From Candidula unifasciata (Eukaryota > Mollusca > Gastropoda > Stylommatophora > Geomitridae), in the NCBI GenBank assembly GCA_905116865.2, contig CAJHNH020000809.1:137501-201500 (forward strand): a DNA stretch of 64,000 bases, read 5' to 3'. Below, piece by piece: positions 13,748 to 25,252 of the stretch (within the stretch, counting starts at the first letter, position 1; the number at the start of each line of letters is the position of its first letter). The translations under genes and the position numbers were made by a program. Below the pieces are notes generated by a model. It did not search any database. It saw nothing but the letters and a program-made list of their open reading frames with translations, and was not told where the DNA came from.

Positions 13748-14170
13748 TCAGTTCTCGTTATGCCTAGTAGCACATGAGGCTTTAGAGAGGACTTTCCATG
13801 CTTTTCTGTCCTGTGCAATCTTCAATGCAGTTTTCCATGTCAAAGATGCCGCACTCAGGTCACTTTCCATCGTTCGTCTCCATGGTGTTTTTGGGCGCCC
13901 CTTTTTTCTCTTTCCCTCTGGTATCCATGTGAGAGCTGTTTTGGCAGGTATATCAGGATTCATTCTCATAACGTGGCCAAGCCATTTGCATCTTCTCTTG
14001 GTTATCATACTGTCTAGAGTTTCTTGGTTTGTGACTTGAAGTAGTTTAGTGTTTGAGATTGTATCTGGCCAAAAAATTTTGATAATTCTTCATGTGTGGT
14101 GGAAGGTGGACAGCTTGTGTACATCCTTTTTGGTCATTCTCCATCATTCTGTTCCATAAAGAAGAACTGG
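13748..14170 (-). mobile_element. RTE-like LINE tail fragment (antisense)
   Basis: A minus-strand frame reads TKRRCKWLGHVMRMN, then WIPEGKRKKGRPKTPWRRT and AQDRKAWKVL, a common C-terminal segment of RTE-type elements. Upstream, YGTE and QVTNQETL belong to the same region with stops. Confidence 0.85.
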
Positions 14171-14599
14171 CAAAATGATGTTCTATAAAAAAATATCTCA
14201 TTTACTATCAGAAAGTATTATTTGCTTTCTATTTTGGTTTCCGCTTTTCGGCGATACAGTCAACTCCTGTCTTCACAAGTTTAAATTCTTCATTTCGACT
14301 TCTCGGCCCAACACCCTGGCCCTGACTGCCTGCTCAATCCCTTCTTTTCTCTGGCTTTCTTATTCTCCCCATTCCACTCAAAGCTGGGTAATCAGCATCA
14401 TCTCTGCCATGTGTAAACTGGTTCATTCTCATCTCTGCTCAAAGAAAAATGTCTGTACCTCCTGTTTCAGTCTATGTTTCACGCGTTTAACTGTCATGCA
14501 ACTTAATAATAGATTGGTGCCTCTTCTGTGTATCCGTGACCACTGCCTTTCCAGCTGACAAGATTTTCACAACTTCTGAGCAATATGTGTTACCATAAC

Positions 14600-14995
14600 A
14601 AATGGCAAGGAAGTTCCTTGCTCCAACTCAGTACCATCCCATATCTTGTTTTCTCACTGTAAACATCCTTCAATGTTGCGAATCCAAATCCCTAAATTAT
14701 GCCATAATTTACAAAAGATGCAACAACGTGTACATTGGGAAAACTGGCAGGAAGCTAGCTGATCATTTCCTGGAACATCTCTCCGATATTGACAAAAAGA
14801 CACTTAAACCAATCCCTCTCCATTTTAACAGCTCTGACCACAGAGGTAAAGATCTGTCACAGCATTAAAATATTGCTCTGGCAATCATACCAATCGCGTC
14901 ACTTTGGAAAATCACCTCATTCACAGCTAAGGTGTTCTTAGTAAAGGTAGCATCAATATCCAACATATCTTCATCTGAACGGTTTTACTATTATC
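14600..14995 (+). mobile_element. Penelope-like element, GIY-YIG endonuclease end
   Basis: Plus-strand reading: NYAIIYKRCNNVYIGKTGRK, LADHFLEHLSDI and PLHFNSSDH, then a stop and decayed sequence to about 14995. The paired motifs YAI..CNNVYIGKTGR with downstream EH match the GIY-YIG nuclease found at the C-terminus of Penelope-like retroelements. The RT part was not recognised upstream. Confidence 0.8.
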
Positions 14996-15560
14996 ACATT
15001 TTAAATTTTAATTCTTTTCTTTTCTTTGATTTCATATTATTACTTTATTCTATCTCTTATCAGTATCATTTGTGTATCATTAACATTTGTATTTCTTCTA
15101 TTCCTGTAATTTTACTGTATATTAATAATATTACTTTTTATTTTTTTGCGACTATATTTTTTTAGCCATCATTTTTGAATATTTTCTTTATTTATTTCAA
15201 TCACTCTACATCACATTTTTTAAAACGTTGGCCATGTCACCCCTTAGAGATCTGAATACTCTCCTCTTTGTTACCTTTGTGTAGTTCACTTCATGTTTGA
15301 CAAAGGCTGCTGGCGAAAACTTGTTGTTTTGTGCACGTTTTTCTGCTTACCCATTTCATTAATCTTTTTAGTCACATTTCACTAAAATTCCTTGAATTAG
15401 CTTGACTGCAGTCACCCCCATATTTTAACCATTGTTTGTTACTCTGCAGCTTGATGAGGATAAGTTTCATTAACTATAATTGATATACTGTTTCTAACTT
15501 GATAAGGATCAGTTACATCAACTATAATTGAAATACTGTTTGTTATTTTGCAACTTGATT
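14996..15560. other. AT-rich intron sequence
   Basis: Low-complexity T/A-rich sequence. A short segment near 15290-15345 (FDKGCW/RKLVVLC-like) may be the 3' end of the Penelope-like element. Near the acceptor are two or three related copies of TTTGTTACTCTGCAGCTTGA and ACTATAATTGA. Confidence 0.5.
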
Positions 15561-15562
15561 AG

Positions 15563-15750
15563 GTTATTGCAGCCACCAGCCTAGACTCTCCTTCAGGAAT
15601 AGCCTTCGACTGGGTGGCTCGAGTCTTGTACTGGACGGACAGTGGCAATGATCGTATTGAAGCATGTACTGTAGACACCCAGTGGAGAACTGTTCTTATT
15701 TGGAGGGACTTAGACCATCCCAGAGACATCGTAGTTCACCCAGAGAAACG
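15563..15750 (+). CDS. LRP4: LRP4-like exon 4 (propeller blade)
   Basis: Acceptor ttAG (15561-15562), donor CG|GTTTGT at 15751; phase 0 in, phase 2 out. Encodes [25 protein letters not shown] and ends [10 protein letters not shown]. The WVARxLYWTDxGxDRIE pattern is the classic second blade. The intron begins with a (TCA)-rich stretch and an RTE-like LINE fragment on the opposite strand about 100 bp downstream. Confidence 0.93.
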
Positions 15751-15849
15751 GTTTGTTAACTTTTCTGTGTTCATTTCATATTTCTATGCTCATCTGATAT
15801 TTATGCACTTCTGTCACATTTCTGTCATCATCATCATAAACCACTTCCA

Positions 15850-16370
15850 TGTTAAGCGTCATGGGGAGGAATAATTTGCAATCCAGTGCACATTGGCGGT
15901 GTTGTACACGGTGTTGTTTCCACAATTTTCCTGATAGTTTCGTTATTCACTCGATCGCAAATGGTTAGGTTAGCTGCTTTTCTCAGGCTCCTCATCTTGC
16001 AGGTGGTGATTTTGCGTACATGGGCTTTAGATAGTGTCCATGTTTGGCACTGGTAGCTTAATGTTGGAATGAATATGCCGTTAATAATCTGTCTCTTTGC
16101 ACTCATAGTTATGCTTGGATGTCTGAATAATGGTGACAGTTGTTATATAAGTGCACTTGCTTTCTGACATATGGTTTTTATTTCTCTGTCATTTCTACCA
16201 TCTTCTGTGATCAAACTTCCAAGATATTTAAACTCCCTAACTTCGATTTAGAGCAGAACCATTCAGCTGTATAGGAAGTGGGGCAGAAGTTTCGGTTTTG
16301 TTTGCATTGATCTCCATGTTGTATTTACTGCATGCTGAGTTTAACCTCTTAATGTGGTCTTGCAACCTGT
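15850..16370 (-). mobile_element. RTE/BovB-like LINE fragment (antisense)
   Basis: Minus-strand reading: RLNSACSKYNMEINANKTET, FKYLGSLITEDGRNDREI after a shift, SAKRQIINGIFIPTLSYQCQ and TWTLSKAHVRKI. This is the RT thumb and following region. Stops and shifts are present. It starts about 100 bp after exon 4. Confidence 0.82.
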
Positions 16371-17100
16371 TCCAACAAGTAAAAGTAGTTCACAGACAGC
16401 ACGACCCTTGACATTCATTGTTATATGTCTGGTATACAAACATAGTGAACCTGGGGTGAGTTCAGCTGGTCATCTCTGCTCAGTCTACTTCAGCAAAAGT
16501 CATAATGTCGCTCTGATGGAAAATGCAAGACAAGATATACTACACACAGAGAAGTGAAATGAGGTTTTATTATCAGTTTTACGGAAGATAAAACAGTGGG
16601 TGGCAACAGAGATCAAGATTGTCTCACTGGCTTGAGCTGCGGTCACACCAACAACAAACTTACAGTGGGTCGAGGCTCATGAAGACTCAGAGCTGTAGTG
16701 GCTAAGACTCTCGGTCAGTGGTGCACACCAGCTGTTCCCCCCTGTGAGTCTCTAGGTCAAGCCTTACAGGTGAAAAGGGAGCACCCAGGTGGTGAGTCCT
16801 CTGACCTGGCAAACTTTTCTACAGTCAAGACCGTTGTGAGTGCCTGAAAAGGCACATCCTTAAAAAGGTGACCTCCCTTAACCAGGATATCGCGGTCCTA
16901 GGACAAAACATAACGGATCTAGAGGAGACAACCTTGATTTTTTTTAAAAAAACCAAGCCTAAAGTGGATCTACATGCTGAGAGGCTGAATGGCTGTGGGA
17001 TATGCAGTCATGAACATGGACGTCCGGTCAGCGGGAGGGGCAGCGCCAGGTGTATGGACTCCATAAGGACATCCATTGTCTCTTCCCTAGCCGGCAGGCT
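16371..17100 (+). other. Unassigned sequence, possibly LINE 5' region
   Basis: No clear domain. A short frame at 16868-17107 begins TSLNQDIAVLGQNITDLEET and ends before the endonuclease of the following LINE. It may be the remains of an ORF1 or 5' UTR. Confidence 0.35.
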
Positions 17101-17804
17101 CTACTAGGGTGACCGGTTACTTCCTGCTCTATAACAACTTCAACATATAAATTTTTCATTTTCATTTAAAAATAATTTCCGCCGGAGCTGCGAAGCACAT
17201 GCTACGAGCTTGACGTCATCTTTAGCAAGCAGCAAAGAAAGTGTGAAGAGGAGAAAACGAGGAAATGGTAAGAAAATAAAGCAGAGAAATAGAAGGGCAG
17301 GAGCCAGGAGATTTTGGCGAAAAACAGAACGGCTGGGGTAGTCCCAGACAGAGAGGGCCCATACTAGAGAGGTTAATTTACGACTAAGATGTAATAATGC
17401 TTCAGGAGCTGAATGCAGATAAATATCATTGCCCTGGATATGTCAGCTACGTAAACCCTGCTGGGCAACATGGAAGACATGGGCAATTTCTGCTAGTGAA
17501 GGAGGGCTTGAAACATGTGATGCTTGATCTGAGTCTCTGGGACAATGATGCTAGAGAGGTGTAGGGAATACAGATGGAGATTGGTAGCCTACGTTGGAAC
17601 ATATTAATGTATATGCTGCTGTGGGCTCTTTAGTTACAAAACAACAGTGGGACTGGCTTAAAGACTTGGAGGGGATTCCTGGCAACAGGCTCCTCATTTG
17701 TGGGGATTTCAATGCACGTAACAGTAAATGGCACAGTACTGATGAAAACCGACAGGGAGTTGCCCTTGATGACGCCATGGTTGTTTCAGACCTTGTCTGT
17801 TTAA

Positions 17805-18910
17805 CTCTTTCAGGCCCATGAATTTTGACAGACTTGGCCCACATTAATTTCCCTTTACAAAAATGGCAGAGGGGTGGGTGTACAAGAAAGGCTGTAGAGA
17901 CTGTAATATACTTCTAATCCCTATAACAGTATATATTTTTTAAACGAGAAATGAGTGTACATTCTGAATCTGATGATAAGTGTTTGTTTAATTTTGTTAT
18001 AGTTAGTGGAAAAGAAGAATTCAGCAGGTGTTAATTTCTCAAGGACAACATTTCACAAAAAAATTCTTCACTTACCATGGTTTTGCAGCCACAAGAATAG
18101 TAAATATCCAAATTTGAGAACAAAACTTCAAAGTTTGTTCAATTTCCTAACATATTCTAAAGTTATGATAACTTTCTGGGTTAGTTTATCACTCAGGGGC
18201 TCTTAGTTCCCACCGAGTGCTAAGCAAAATTTCAGAGAAAAAAATGGCAGAAAAATTAGCCATAACACACACACTATTTACTATTCAGTTTGTACAGTTA
18301 TTTACAGACTCTAGCTGCGATGATTTCAATGTAGCTTAGCCATAGTATAGTACTATCTCTTTGTTTAGAGCACTTTCCTTCTCTTACACCATAAATACAG
18401 TAGTATGGGACATTGTCTGTGTAATAAACTCGTCAGAATCGCTAGATTCCGAACAGCTGATCGCTCAGCTTCACTGGTGAAAATTCACTGTCTGAATCAC
18501 TTTCCGAAAAATCTAAATTTTTATTATCATTTTCACAATTAAAAACATCTGACAGAAACAATTTCAGAGCTTCGGCTGCAGAAAGACGCATTCTGCGACC
18601 TGTTCTTGTGGTTAGAACATTGGTATTCAGTGCACTCAAAAACGAACTTAGAAAATAAACTGTTACAAAAATTGTGATGTTTTTTCTCTCAAATTATCCA
18701 CGTGTGGTTTAGTCCAAGAAGTGAAACTAAAAGGATTTCAGCAGAGTGACTTTCCCTGAATAGGTTATTCGTACCTCCAAACAATAGAAACTAGTACGAA
18801 CGCGCATGCAAAGCAAAATATAAGAGATACACAATTAACGATGACACCATTGTTTGGGCAGAACGGAACTTCTCAAACTACTCTCACACCGTTGTTTGGG
18901 CCTTAAAGAG
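17805..18910. mobile_element. piggyBac-type element A, 1106 bp, in LINE
   Basis: Ends CTCTTTCAGGCCCA (17805-17818) and TGGGCCTTAAAGAG (18897-18910), inverted repeats matching 13 of 14. Flanks TTAA (17801-17804) and TCAA (18911-18914), a TTAA duplication with one change. Removing the element and one TTAA joins the LINE endonuclease in frame (DLVCL-NDGRP). An antisense frame at 18442-18639 is acidic (SESDSDSEF), like a piggyBac transposase N-terminus; no catalytic domain remains, so it is non-autonomous. Confidence 0.88.
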
Positions 18911-20174
18911 TCAAATGATGGGAGGCCAGCTAGAATGGCAATGAGGCCCGGCGATGCAGACACAGCTATTGACCTGGCTCTGTTTACCCAGTCGGCAGTA
19001 CTGGACACCAAATGGACTGTTCTGGGTGATCATGGACGTGACCATCTGCCATGTTGAGTTTTGTTTTCTAAATCCAGGAAAGTCAAGGCTTCAAGAGCTA
19101 ATAGGCCTTTCAAGTATGAGTGGTCTAACACCCTTTTTGGACTCCTCTGACAGAGGGCATGTAAGAGGGCCGGCAGATCTACTTTTGTGCAGCCTCCATG
19201 GTGGACATCAGAGGTTAAACAGGCTTCGAAGGTAAAGAGAGCTGCAGTAAAGCAACAGACAGCCCTAAGCTCACAGGAGGAGTTGGAGTGCGCTGTGCAG
19301 CAGAGGCCAAAAAAGCAAAATGGGACAAATTTATTGATGAGATTAGGAGTGATAAGACATTTGGAAAGTTTTGGAGACTATTAACTAATTGGTATGCTAT
19401 TAACTACAGACAAAGAGAAGAGTGAGGCTTTTTTTAAGAGGTTCATTTTACAAACAGACCATAATGATGGACATAACAGAGATAGAGTTAGAGAAGATCT
19501 GGCAGTCATCTTAAAGAACAAACCTTATGAAGACATCATACAGGTGGAAGATGTCAAATGTGTTCTAAAAAGGGTGAAAGACACTGCGCCCGGGCCCGAC
19601 GAGGTTCGATTTTCCCACATGAAAGACAAGAGTGATGCAGACCAGTTGGAGATGACTGCCTGCTTCAACCAGAGCATAAATACAGCTTCAGTCCCAGAAG
19701 AGTGGATGCACAGCTAGCTACCTGATTCCACTTCCTAAGCCTGGCAAAAATCATTCAACACTCGGGGGCTTTAGGATCATAACCCTACAAAACACCTTTG
19801 GTAAAGTGCTGGAGAAGATAGTGGCAGGTAAGCTACAACAATTTTTGGAACAGAGTAATTTCCTTACACGAGGATTGGGAAGTTACCGGCCGGGGAAGAA
19901 CACATGGTCAAATGCAGCCACTTTTGCCTTTGTTACCTTCAAAGGTTTCCAGAACAGATAAGAAACGGTGGCAGCAGCACTCCATTTAGAAGACACTTAC
20001 AACAGAGTCAGATACAGTGTTTTGATGAAAGTGCTTATGGAGAAGGGAGCCTGTAATTGGTTGGTGATTTGGATAGCAGCTGTTTTGTAAACTCGCCTGG
20101 TAGTTCTCTGCCTGGGTTCATGGATCTCTGAACCATGTATTATAGCTCCAGGACTACCTCAGGGATCTGCAATT

Positions 20175-20573
20175 TTGCCTGTACTATTCAGTGCTTTTAC
20201 GAACAAAATTGCCTGCCTGGAAACACCTGGAGTTGGCAGAATATTGACATTGGCAGATGATGTTCTTGAATATAGAAAGGGGAGAGATCGGAATCAAATA
20301 TCTGATGAGTTTCAGGCAACAGTAGATAAGGTGATTGACTGGTGTACAGAGATGAGTGCTGTAATGAACCCAGAAAAGGCAAGCGTCCTGTGGTGTTCTT
20401 TGGACAACAGTATTGTTAGAGCTGATGTTCCCAGACTCAAAATAAATGGCAGGGACATCAAAAGAGACAGCAGACTGAGGTACCTGAGAATCACCTTTGA
20501 CAGAAGTTTTTCTTTCAAGGATCACATAGAGGGGTGTTGTGACAAGGGCTCAAAAAGATCTAAATGCACTAAA
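20175..20573 (+). pseudogene. Family A LINE RT palm and thumb
   Basis: Reads PVLFSAFTNK, GRILTLADDVLEYRKG (LADD in place of YADD/FADD), DEFQATVDKVIDWCTEMSAV, MNPEKASVLWCS and LRYLRITFDRSFSFKDHIE. It continues into DLNALK, where the 571-bp insertion begins, and resumes at 21153. Upstream RT blocks (19540-20170) contain stops. Confidence 0.85.
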
Positions 20574-21144
20574 CCTGGTAGTCTGGTAGTCTTAGTTTCA
20601 GCTTCATAGCAAACGAGTCAGCCCAAAGTTGCTCCGCTCCTGTACCAATGAAAAACACACAGAATGTTTTTTCACAGTCCCTTGTGAAAAGATTGACAGA
20701 CTGCTGTCTCAGCATATGCACTAGCATACACATGCATTAAAAGCATACGGTAGCCATCAGAAGTGCTAACACAAACAGTTTGACATTAGAAATGCAGTTC
20801 ATCATCGACGGTAGCAGAAGTTGCCAACAGATCAGCAGTTGCGCACGCGATCAATATTAATCACTTGAGGGCACCATCAATATTGCGGCGACAGGCCACG
20901 CACCATTTTCTGAATCTACAGTTCACAACACCACGTTGGTCACAGTTGAAAAACATTCCAAATGAAATCCGCAGCTCACAGGGTCGCGCCATGCACTCAA
21001 CTCAGTAGCTGGCACGACGAAACTGTATCCTTTGAGTCTACAAATGGATAAAAAAATGCAACGGCCACGGTCTGGCAGAAGCATAAAAATTGCCTCGACG
21101 CGAAACAGTAACTGCGCCTGGCGTCCATTTTGCCCCATTTTAAC
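20574..21144. mobile_element. 571-bp insertion with 8-bp target duplication
   Basis: GCACTAAA occurs at 20566-20573 and 21145-21152; removing 20574-21144 plus one copy joins the LINE in frame (DLNALK-IMAAMD). The left edge has two copies of GGTAGTCT; no terminal inverted repeat is visible. It may be a short retroposon in minus orientation, or an 8-bp-duplication DNA transposon without recognisable ends. Confidence 0.8.
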
Positions 21145-21659
21145 GCACTAAAGATTATGGCAGCGATGGATATGAAGCAGAGAATGCTGTTCACACTTGA
21201 CCAGCACTTAATCATCTCAGTGATTGATTATGGATTGGGATTACTTACTGTCTCGAAGAGTCAGCTAGAGAAATTGGAGCGCATACAGAATGAAGCGGGT
21301 GATCCTGGGATGTACAAGAGACACCCTGATTGTGTCCATACAATACATCCTTGCATTGCCGACTATTGCAGATAGGCTAAAGGTGCTGCAGGCTAAGTCA
21401 TACCTCAAAGTAGCTGCAGACAGGGAACACCCTGTGTATGAAGCTTTGGCTGCAGGCTAGGGTCAGAGACCGATGGATGGCTCAAGCAGAAGACAATAAG
21501 ACAGTATGCTGCTGGAGAACATTGGGCAAGTAGAGGAGTGGGTCAGAGTACCAGCGGGAAAGTCTGACCTGTGTAGGGTTATGATAACATTGGGCCAGGT
21601 GTGCAGAGAATGGCCAGCGGGCACAATGGAGGTTGAAGTCCAACAGTTGATTCACGACA

Positions 21660-22340
21660 ATTCACGCCCAGGTGATCTGATTATCTATACAGATGGTTCA
21701 GTGTTGAGAAGAAAGAGAAGTGCCTAGGGGTTTGTAGCGAAAGCCAGTGGAAAATCTTTAGTGCAAGACAACCTAGCAAATGACACCACAACATCTAGCA
21801 TGAGAATGGAGGTGGAGGCGGTAACTGCAGCTCTCCGGTGGCTAGAGAACAAGACGCATACACATGTCGTAATTGTAACAGACTCTGAAAGCATGCTGAA
21901 AAAGGTGAAGACAGGGATCCTTTGAGCAGAGTGGCTAGCTTCACCTGAAAGGTCACGGGTGGTGAGCGTACTATTGATCTTTTCTCCAGGCTGTGCCGGT
22001 ATGATGGGTAATGAACAGGCAGACAGATTGGCTGGATCCACACCACTGGGTGGTGAATTGATGCATGACAGGGTAGATGTCGTCGAGGCCCTTTGGAAAT
22101 AAGCAACGGAATCAGTAGAGAAAAAAGATTATAATGGCCTGTAGAGAAGGAGGCACCTGGGTGTAACCAAAGGGTCTGGCTGGCTCACTACACATAGAGG
22201 AAAGGCAAGACAGACTTTTAACCAGATTGTGACCGGTACCATCAGTATTAAGACTCTGCGCTGGCTGCTGAAGATGAGGAAGGAGCATGCATGGGAATGC
22301 CCATAGTGCTGTGATGTCAATTCTCGACTCAACTCAACTG
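21660..22340 (+). pseudogene. Family A LINE RNase H and C-terminal tail
   Basis: RNase H set: D in DLIIYTDGSVL, E in SMRMEVEAVTAALRW, D in VVIVTDSESML and D in GNEQADRLAGS. Then RKGKTDFNQIVTGTISIKTL, and a Cys tail KMRKEHAWECP with CCD. Several stops lie between them. Confidence 0.85.
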
Positions 22341-22399
22341 TGGTCTTGCAGTCTATCTTCTTCAGGGTAGAACAAGCAACTCGACAACAAATAGTAGTT

Positions 22400-22780
22400 C
22401 CACATTTCTGTGCTCCTGTCATATTTCTGTGCTCCTGTCACATTTCTTTCGACCTGTCACATTTTGTGCTCCTGTCACTTTTTTGTGCTCCTATCACAAC
22501 TATGTACTAATCTGATATTTCTGTCCTTCTGTCACATTTATGTGTCCTCCTGGCATTTTTCAGTACCCCTGTCACATTTCTGTGCTCCTGTCACATTTAT
22601 GTACTAATCTGATATTTCTGTCCTTCTGTCACATTTATGTGCTCATCTCACATTTCTGTGCTTCTGGCCCATTGCTGTACTAATGTCATTTTTATGTGCT
22701 CATCTCATATTTCAGTGGTACTCTTGTCACATTTCTGTGCTCCAGGTACATTTCTGTGCCCCTGATACACTCTCAGTATT
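22400..22780. repeat. Imperfect 19-bp repeat (TTTCTGTGCTCCTGTCACA)
   Basis: About 18 diverged units, all with a CTGT..TCACAT core. It follows the LINE end directly. Confidence 0.85.
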
Positions 22781-23028
22781 TATTGTTACATGATTTGTCT
22801 GTGCTACATCACATTCTAAAAATCTGTTGTCACATGTTTCTATGTCCATATCAGGTTCCTGTTCTCAGTTACTTTTAAACAGTTGAAAAAAAGCATGTTC
22901 ATTAATAATAATGTGTCTGTGCTTAGATTTCCTCTTTTCTTTTGTGATGAAAGTTACAGTCATTACATTTGAATTCTTCTTCTTTACGTTCACCAGATGT
23001 AAATTACAGCAGAAAGTTCTGGTTGTTT

Positions 23029-23135
23029 GTCCATTTCTAGATTTAGTCTTGTTCTAGAACTTGAGTTTTGTGTGCATATTCATTTTACAGATCAGGTTTA
23101 TTTCTATGCAGTCTGCTGGTTCCTTGCCTCTCAGG
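23029..23135. repeat. Dispersed repeat, copy 1
   Basis: Contains TTTAGTCTTGTTCTAGAACTT, CATATTCATTTTACA and CTTGCCTCTCAGGC. It aligns with 37285-37390 in the same orientation. Origin unknown. Confidence 0.75.
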
Positions 23136-23195
23136 CGACTCCTAACTAGTTGACTATCACAACATTCTCTTGGGTCTGTTCGTCCTACACCCTCC

Positions 23196-23255
23196 CCCTT
23201 ACACACACACACACACACACATGCTTGTGCATGCGCATGCACCCACACACACAGT
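23196..23255. repeat. (CA)n microsatellite
   Basis: A CA run with GCATGCGCATGC in the middle. It is followed by AATGTGTTTTC-type short repeats up to about 23480, ahead of exon 5. Confidence 0.9.
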
Positions 23256-23510
23256 GGAACCCGGAAAACATATATTATGTCACTAGCATTAAGGCCTAAC
23301 TATAAAGTCATGCCAGTGATTGTGTTTTCCCTTGCACATAATATGTTTTCCCTTCCGCATAATGTGTTTTCTCTCCACATAATGTGTTTCCCTTACACAT
23401 AATGTGTTTTCTCTTCCGCATAAGGTGTTTTCTTTTGCACAGAATTTGTTTTCTCATCGTCATAATGTGTTTTCCCTTCAACATAATTCCAGTCTTCTAT
23501 GAATTCACAG

Positions 23511-23712
23511 ACTGATGTTCTGGACAGACCTGGGCAAGGCAGCCAGGATAGAGAGAGCAGGATTAGATGGAAGTGACAGACAGATCATTATAGGTGCCAA
23601 CACAACCTGGCCAAATGGTCTGGGCCTTGACTATGAAACACATCGCTTGTACTGGGTTGATGCCAGTACACATGCATTGGAGTCATGCACTTTGGATGGT
23701 CTTGATAGAAAG
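23511..23712 (+). CDS. LRP4: LRP4-like exon 5 (two propeller blades)
   Basis: Acceptor ttcacAG (23509-23510), donor AAAG|GTTAGT at 23713; phase 2 in, phase 0 out. The first base completes the Arg split from exon 4, giving PEKR-LMFWTDLG. It then encodes KAARIERAGLDGSDR, TWPNGLGLDYETHRLYWVDAS and LDGLDRK. IERAxLDGS and WPNGLxxDYxxxRLYWxDA are blade signatures of LRP4/5/6. Confidence 0.94.
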
Positions 23713-23759
23713 GTTAGTTGTTTCACTTCAGGGCTTTGACGCTTGTATCTGTGCTCTTT

Positions 23760-24290
23760 CATAACCTTGAACTCTTCTTTGGTTGTTGCTTAGTGGCCTT
23801 TGTTGTCTCCATATCTAATTGTTCAACCTTGAACTCTCATTTGGCTGTTGTTTAGTGGCCTTTGTTGTCTCCATATCTAATTGTTCAACTTGAATTCTCT
23901 TTTGGTTTTTGTTTAGTGGCTTCTTTTTTCTCCATACCTGATTGTTCAACCTTTTACTCTCATTTCCTTGTTGTTTAGTGGTTTCTGTTTTTTGCATACC
24001 TAATTGTTTAACTTTGAACTCTTGTTTGTCTGTTGTTTAGTGAGTGACTTTTGTTTTTTCCATACCTAATTGTTCATCTTTGAACTCTTGTTTGTCTGTT
24101 GTTTAGTGGCCTTTGTTTTCTCCATACTTAATTGTTCAACCGTTAACTCTCATTTGATTTTTGTTTAATGGCTTAAGCTTTCTCCATGCATAATTGTTCA
24201 TCATTGAACTCTTATTTGTCTCTTGTTTAGTGGCTTTTGCTTTCTTCGTGCATGTTCAACCTGTAACTTTTGTTTATCTGTTGTTTGGTG
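23760..24290. repeat. About 61-bp tandem repeat, 8-9 copies
   Basis: The unit has TTGAACTCT, TTGTTTAGTGGC and CTCCATA plus CTAATTGTTCAAC; copies are 60-62 bp. It starts about 50 bp after exon 5. Confidence 0.9.
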
Positions 24291-24294
24291 GCTT

Positions 24295-24740
24295 TTACAC
24301 TCTCGTTACATTATCGAAGTGTTGGGTGCAGATGTCAGGATCTTCTGTTTGCTGTTTCCAGTGCATTGTATATGTTGGTCTTTACCTCTTTATGTCTGAT
24401 TTTGATGCTGTCTTGTCTGTCCCTTGCTCTTTGTCCATTATATATCTTCAGCATGGCTCTCTATTGCAGCTGCTACCAGGACATTCTCATCATATAGCTG
24501 AACCATCTCACTTGTTGCTCTGAAGTAAACTATGTGACTGGTTTAAGTCCAGCTTTTTCATTTCTTCAGTTTGTAATGTTATCTCCTCTTGTTACTCTGA
24601 AAGCTCTTATAAGACATCTCATCAGTGCTGTTAGAAATTTGTTCCTATTAGTTTTTGTAAAGGTCCATGTTTGAGACTGATAGATTACAGTTGTTAGAGA
24701 AATAGTCATAATTACACTTGCCCTGGTAGACAAAGATATG
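24295..24740 (-). mobile_element. RTE-like LINE tail (antisense)
   Basis: Minus-strand reading: ISLTTVIYQSQTWTFTKTN, LMRCLIRAFRVTRGDNITN, then VRWFSYMMRMSW, MLKIYNGQRARDR and ALETANRRS. It has the same order of blocks as 61359-61811, but is more diverged. Confidence 0.8.
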
Positions 24741-24994
24741 TTAGGCGTAATAAATACAAAACAGTGAATATGATAATGATGCAATATCTTCATACAAAAC
24801 TGCATAAAACAGTAGTATGTGATAACATGTTATATCTTGAATACATAGCTCCAGAAAACAATAGAATGTGATAACATGTTTTATCTTGTAAATATAGCTC
24901 CAGAAAACAGTAGAATATGATCGGGTATACATACCTTAAAAAAATAAAACAGTAGAATATGATCTTGTATTCATAGATCCAGAAAATAGTAGAA

Positions 24995-25252
24995 TATTAT
25001 TTCTTCTTCTTCTCTTCCACCTTGTACCTCAGCGAAGTGTTGGGGGAGATGTAACATTAGTTGATGAGCTCTGTCAAGAGCCCTTTTAAGACTGATGTTC
25101 ATTTCAGTAAGGCTGTTCTTAATGACATCACTCCATCTTTTTTGAGGTCTTCCGCTCGCTCTATACCCTCTGTAACGTTTTAGTGTGGCAGATAGTACCA
25201 GGGCATTCTTGTTAGGTGTCCAAACCACTTCATTTGTTGTTCTTTGATGTAA
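24995..25252 (-). mobile_element. RTE-like LINE 3' end inside the 49-bp array
   Basis: Begins with (TTC)n; minus-strand reading has IKEQQMKWFGHLTRMPWYYL, LKRYRGYRASGRPQKRW, LTEMNISLKRALDRAHQ and AEVQGGR. It is the 3' neighbour of the piece at 26440-26870, by comparison with the intact order at 61359-61811. Confidence 0.88.

Larger units (their letters stand above)
17100..22395 (+). mobile_element. RNase-H LINE 'family A', split by two insertions
   Basis: Plus-strand order: basic stretch (17240-17340), APE endonuclease from LQELNADKYHC (17398) through LLICGDFNARNSKW (17690), then after a 1106-bp insertion NDGRPARMAMRPGDADTAID (18915). RT follows: VKDTAPGPDEVRF (19575), LPQGSAILPVLFSAFTNK (20155) and LADDVLEY (20250). 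After a 571-bp insertion come MAAMDMKQRMLFTL and VIDYGLGLLT (21155-21240), RNase H (21680-22060) and a Cys tail WECPxCCDVNS (22290). Many stops. At least seven other pieces of this family occur in the window. Confidence 0.88.

Noticed and set aside
20574..21144. hAT transposon based on the 8-bp duplication
   Set aside because: No CAGxG-type terminal inverted repeats; kept as an unclassified insertion.
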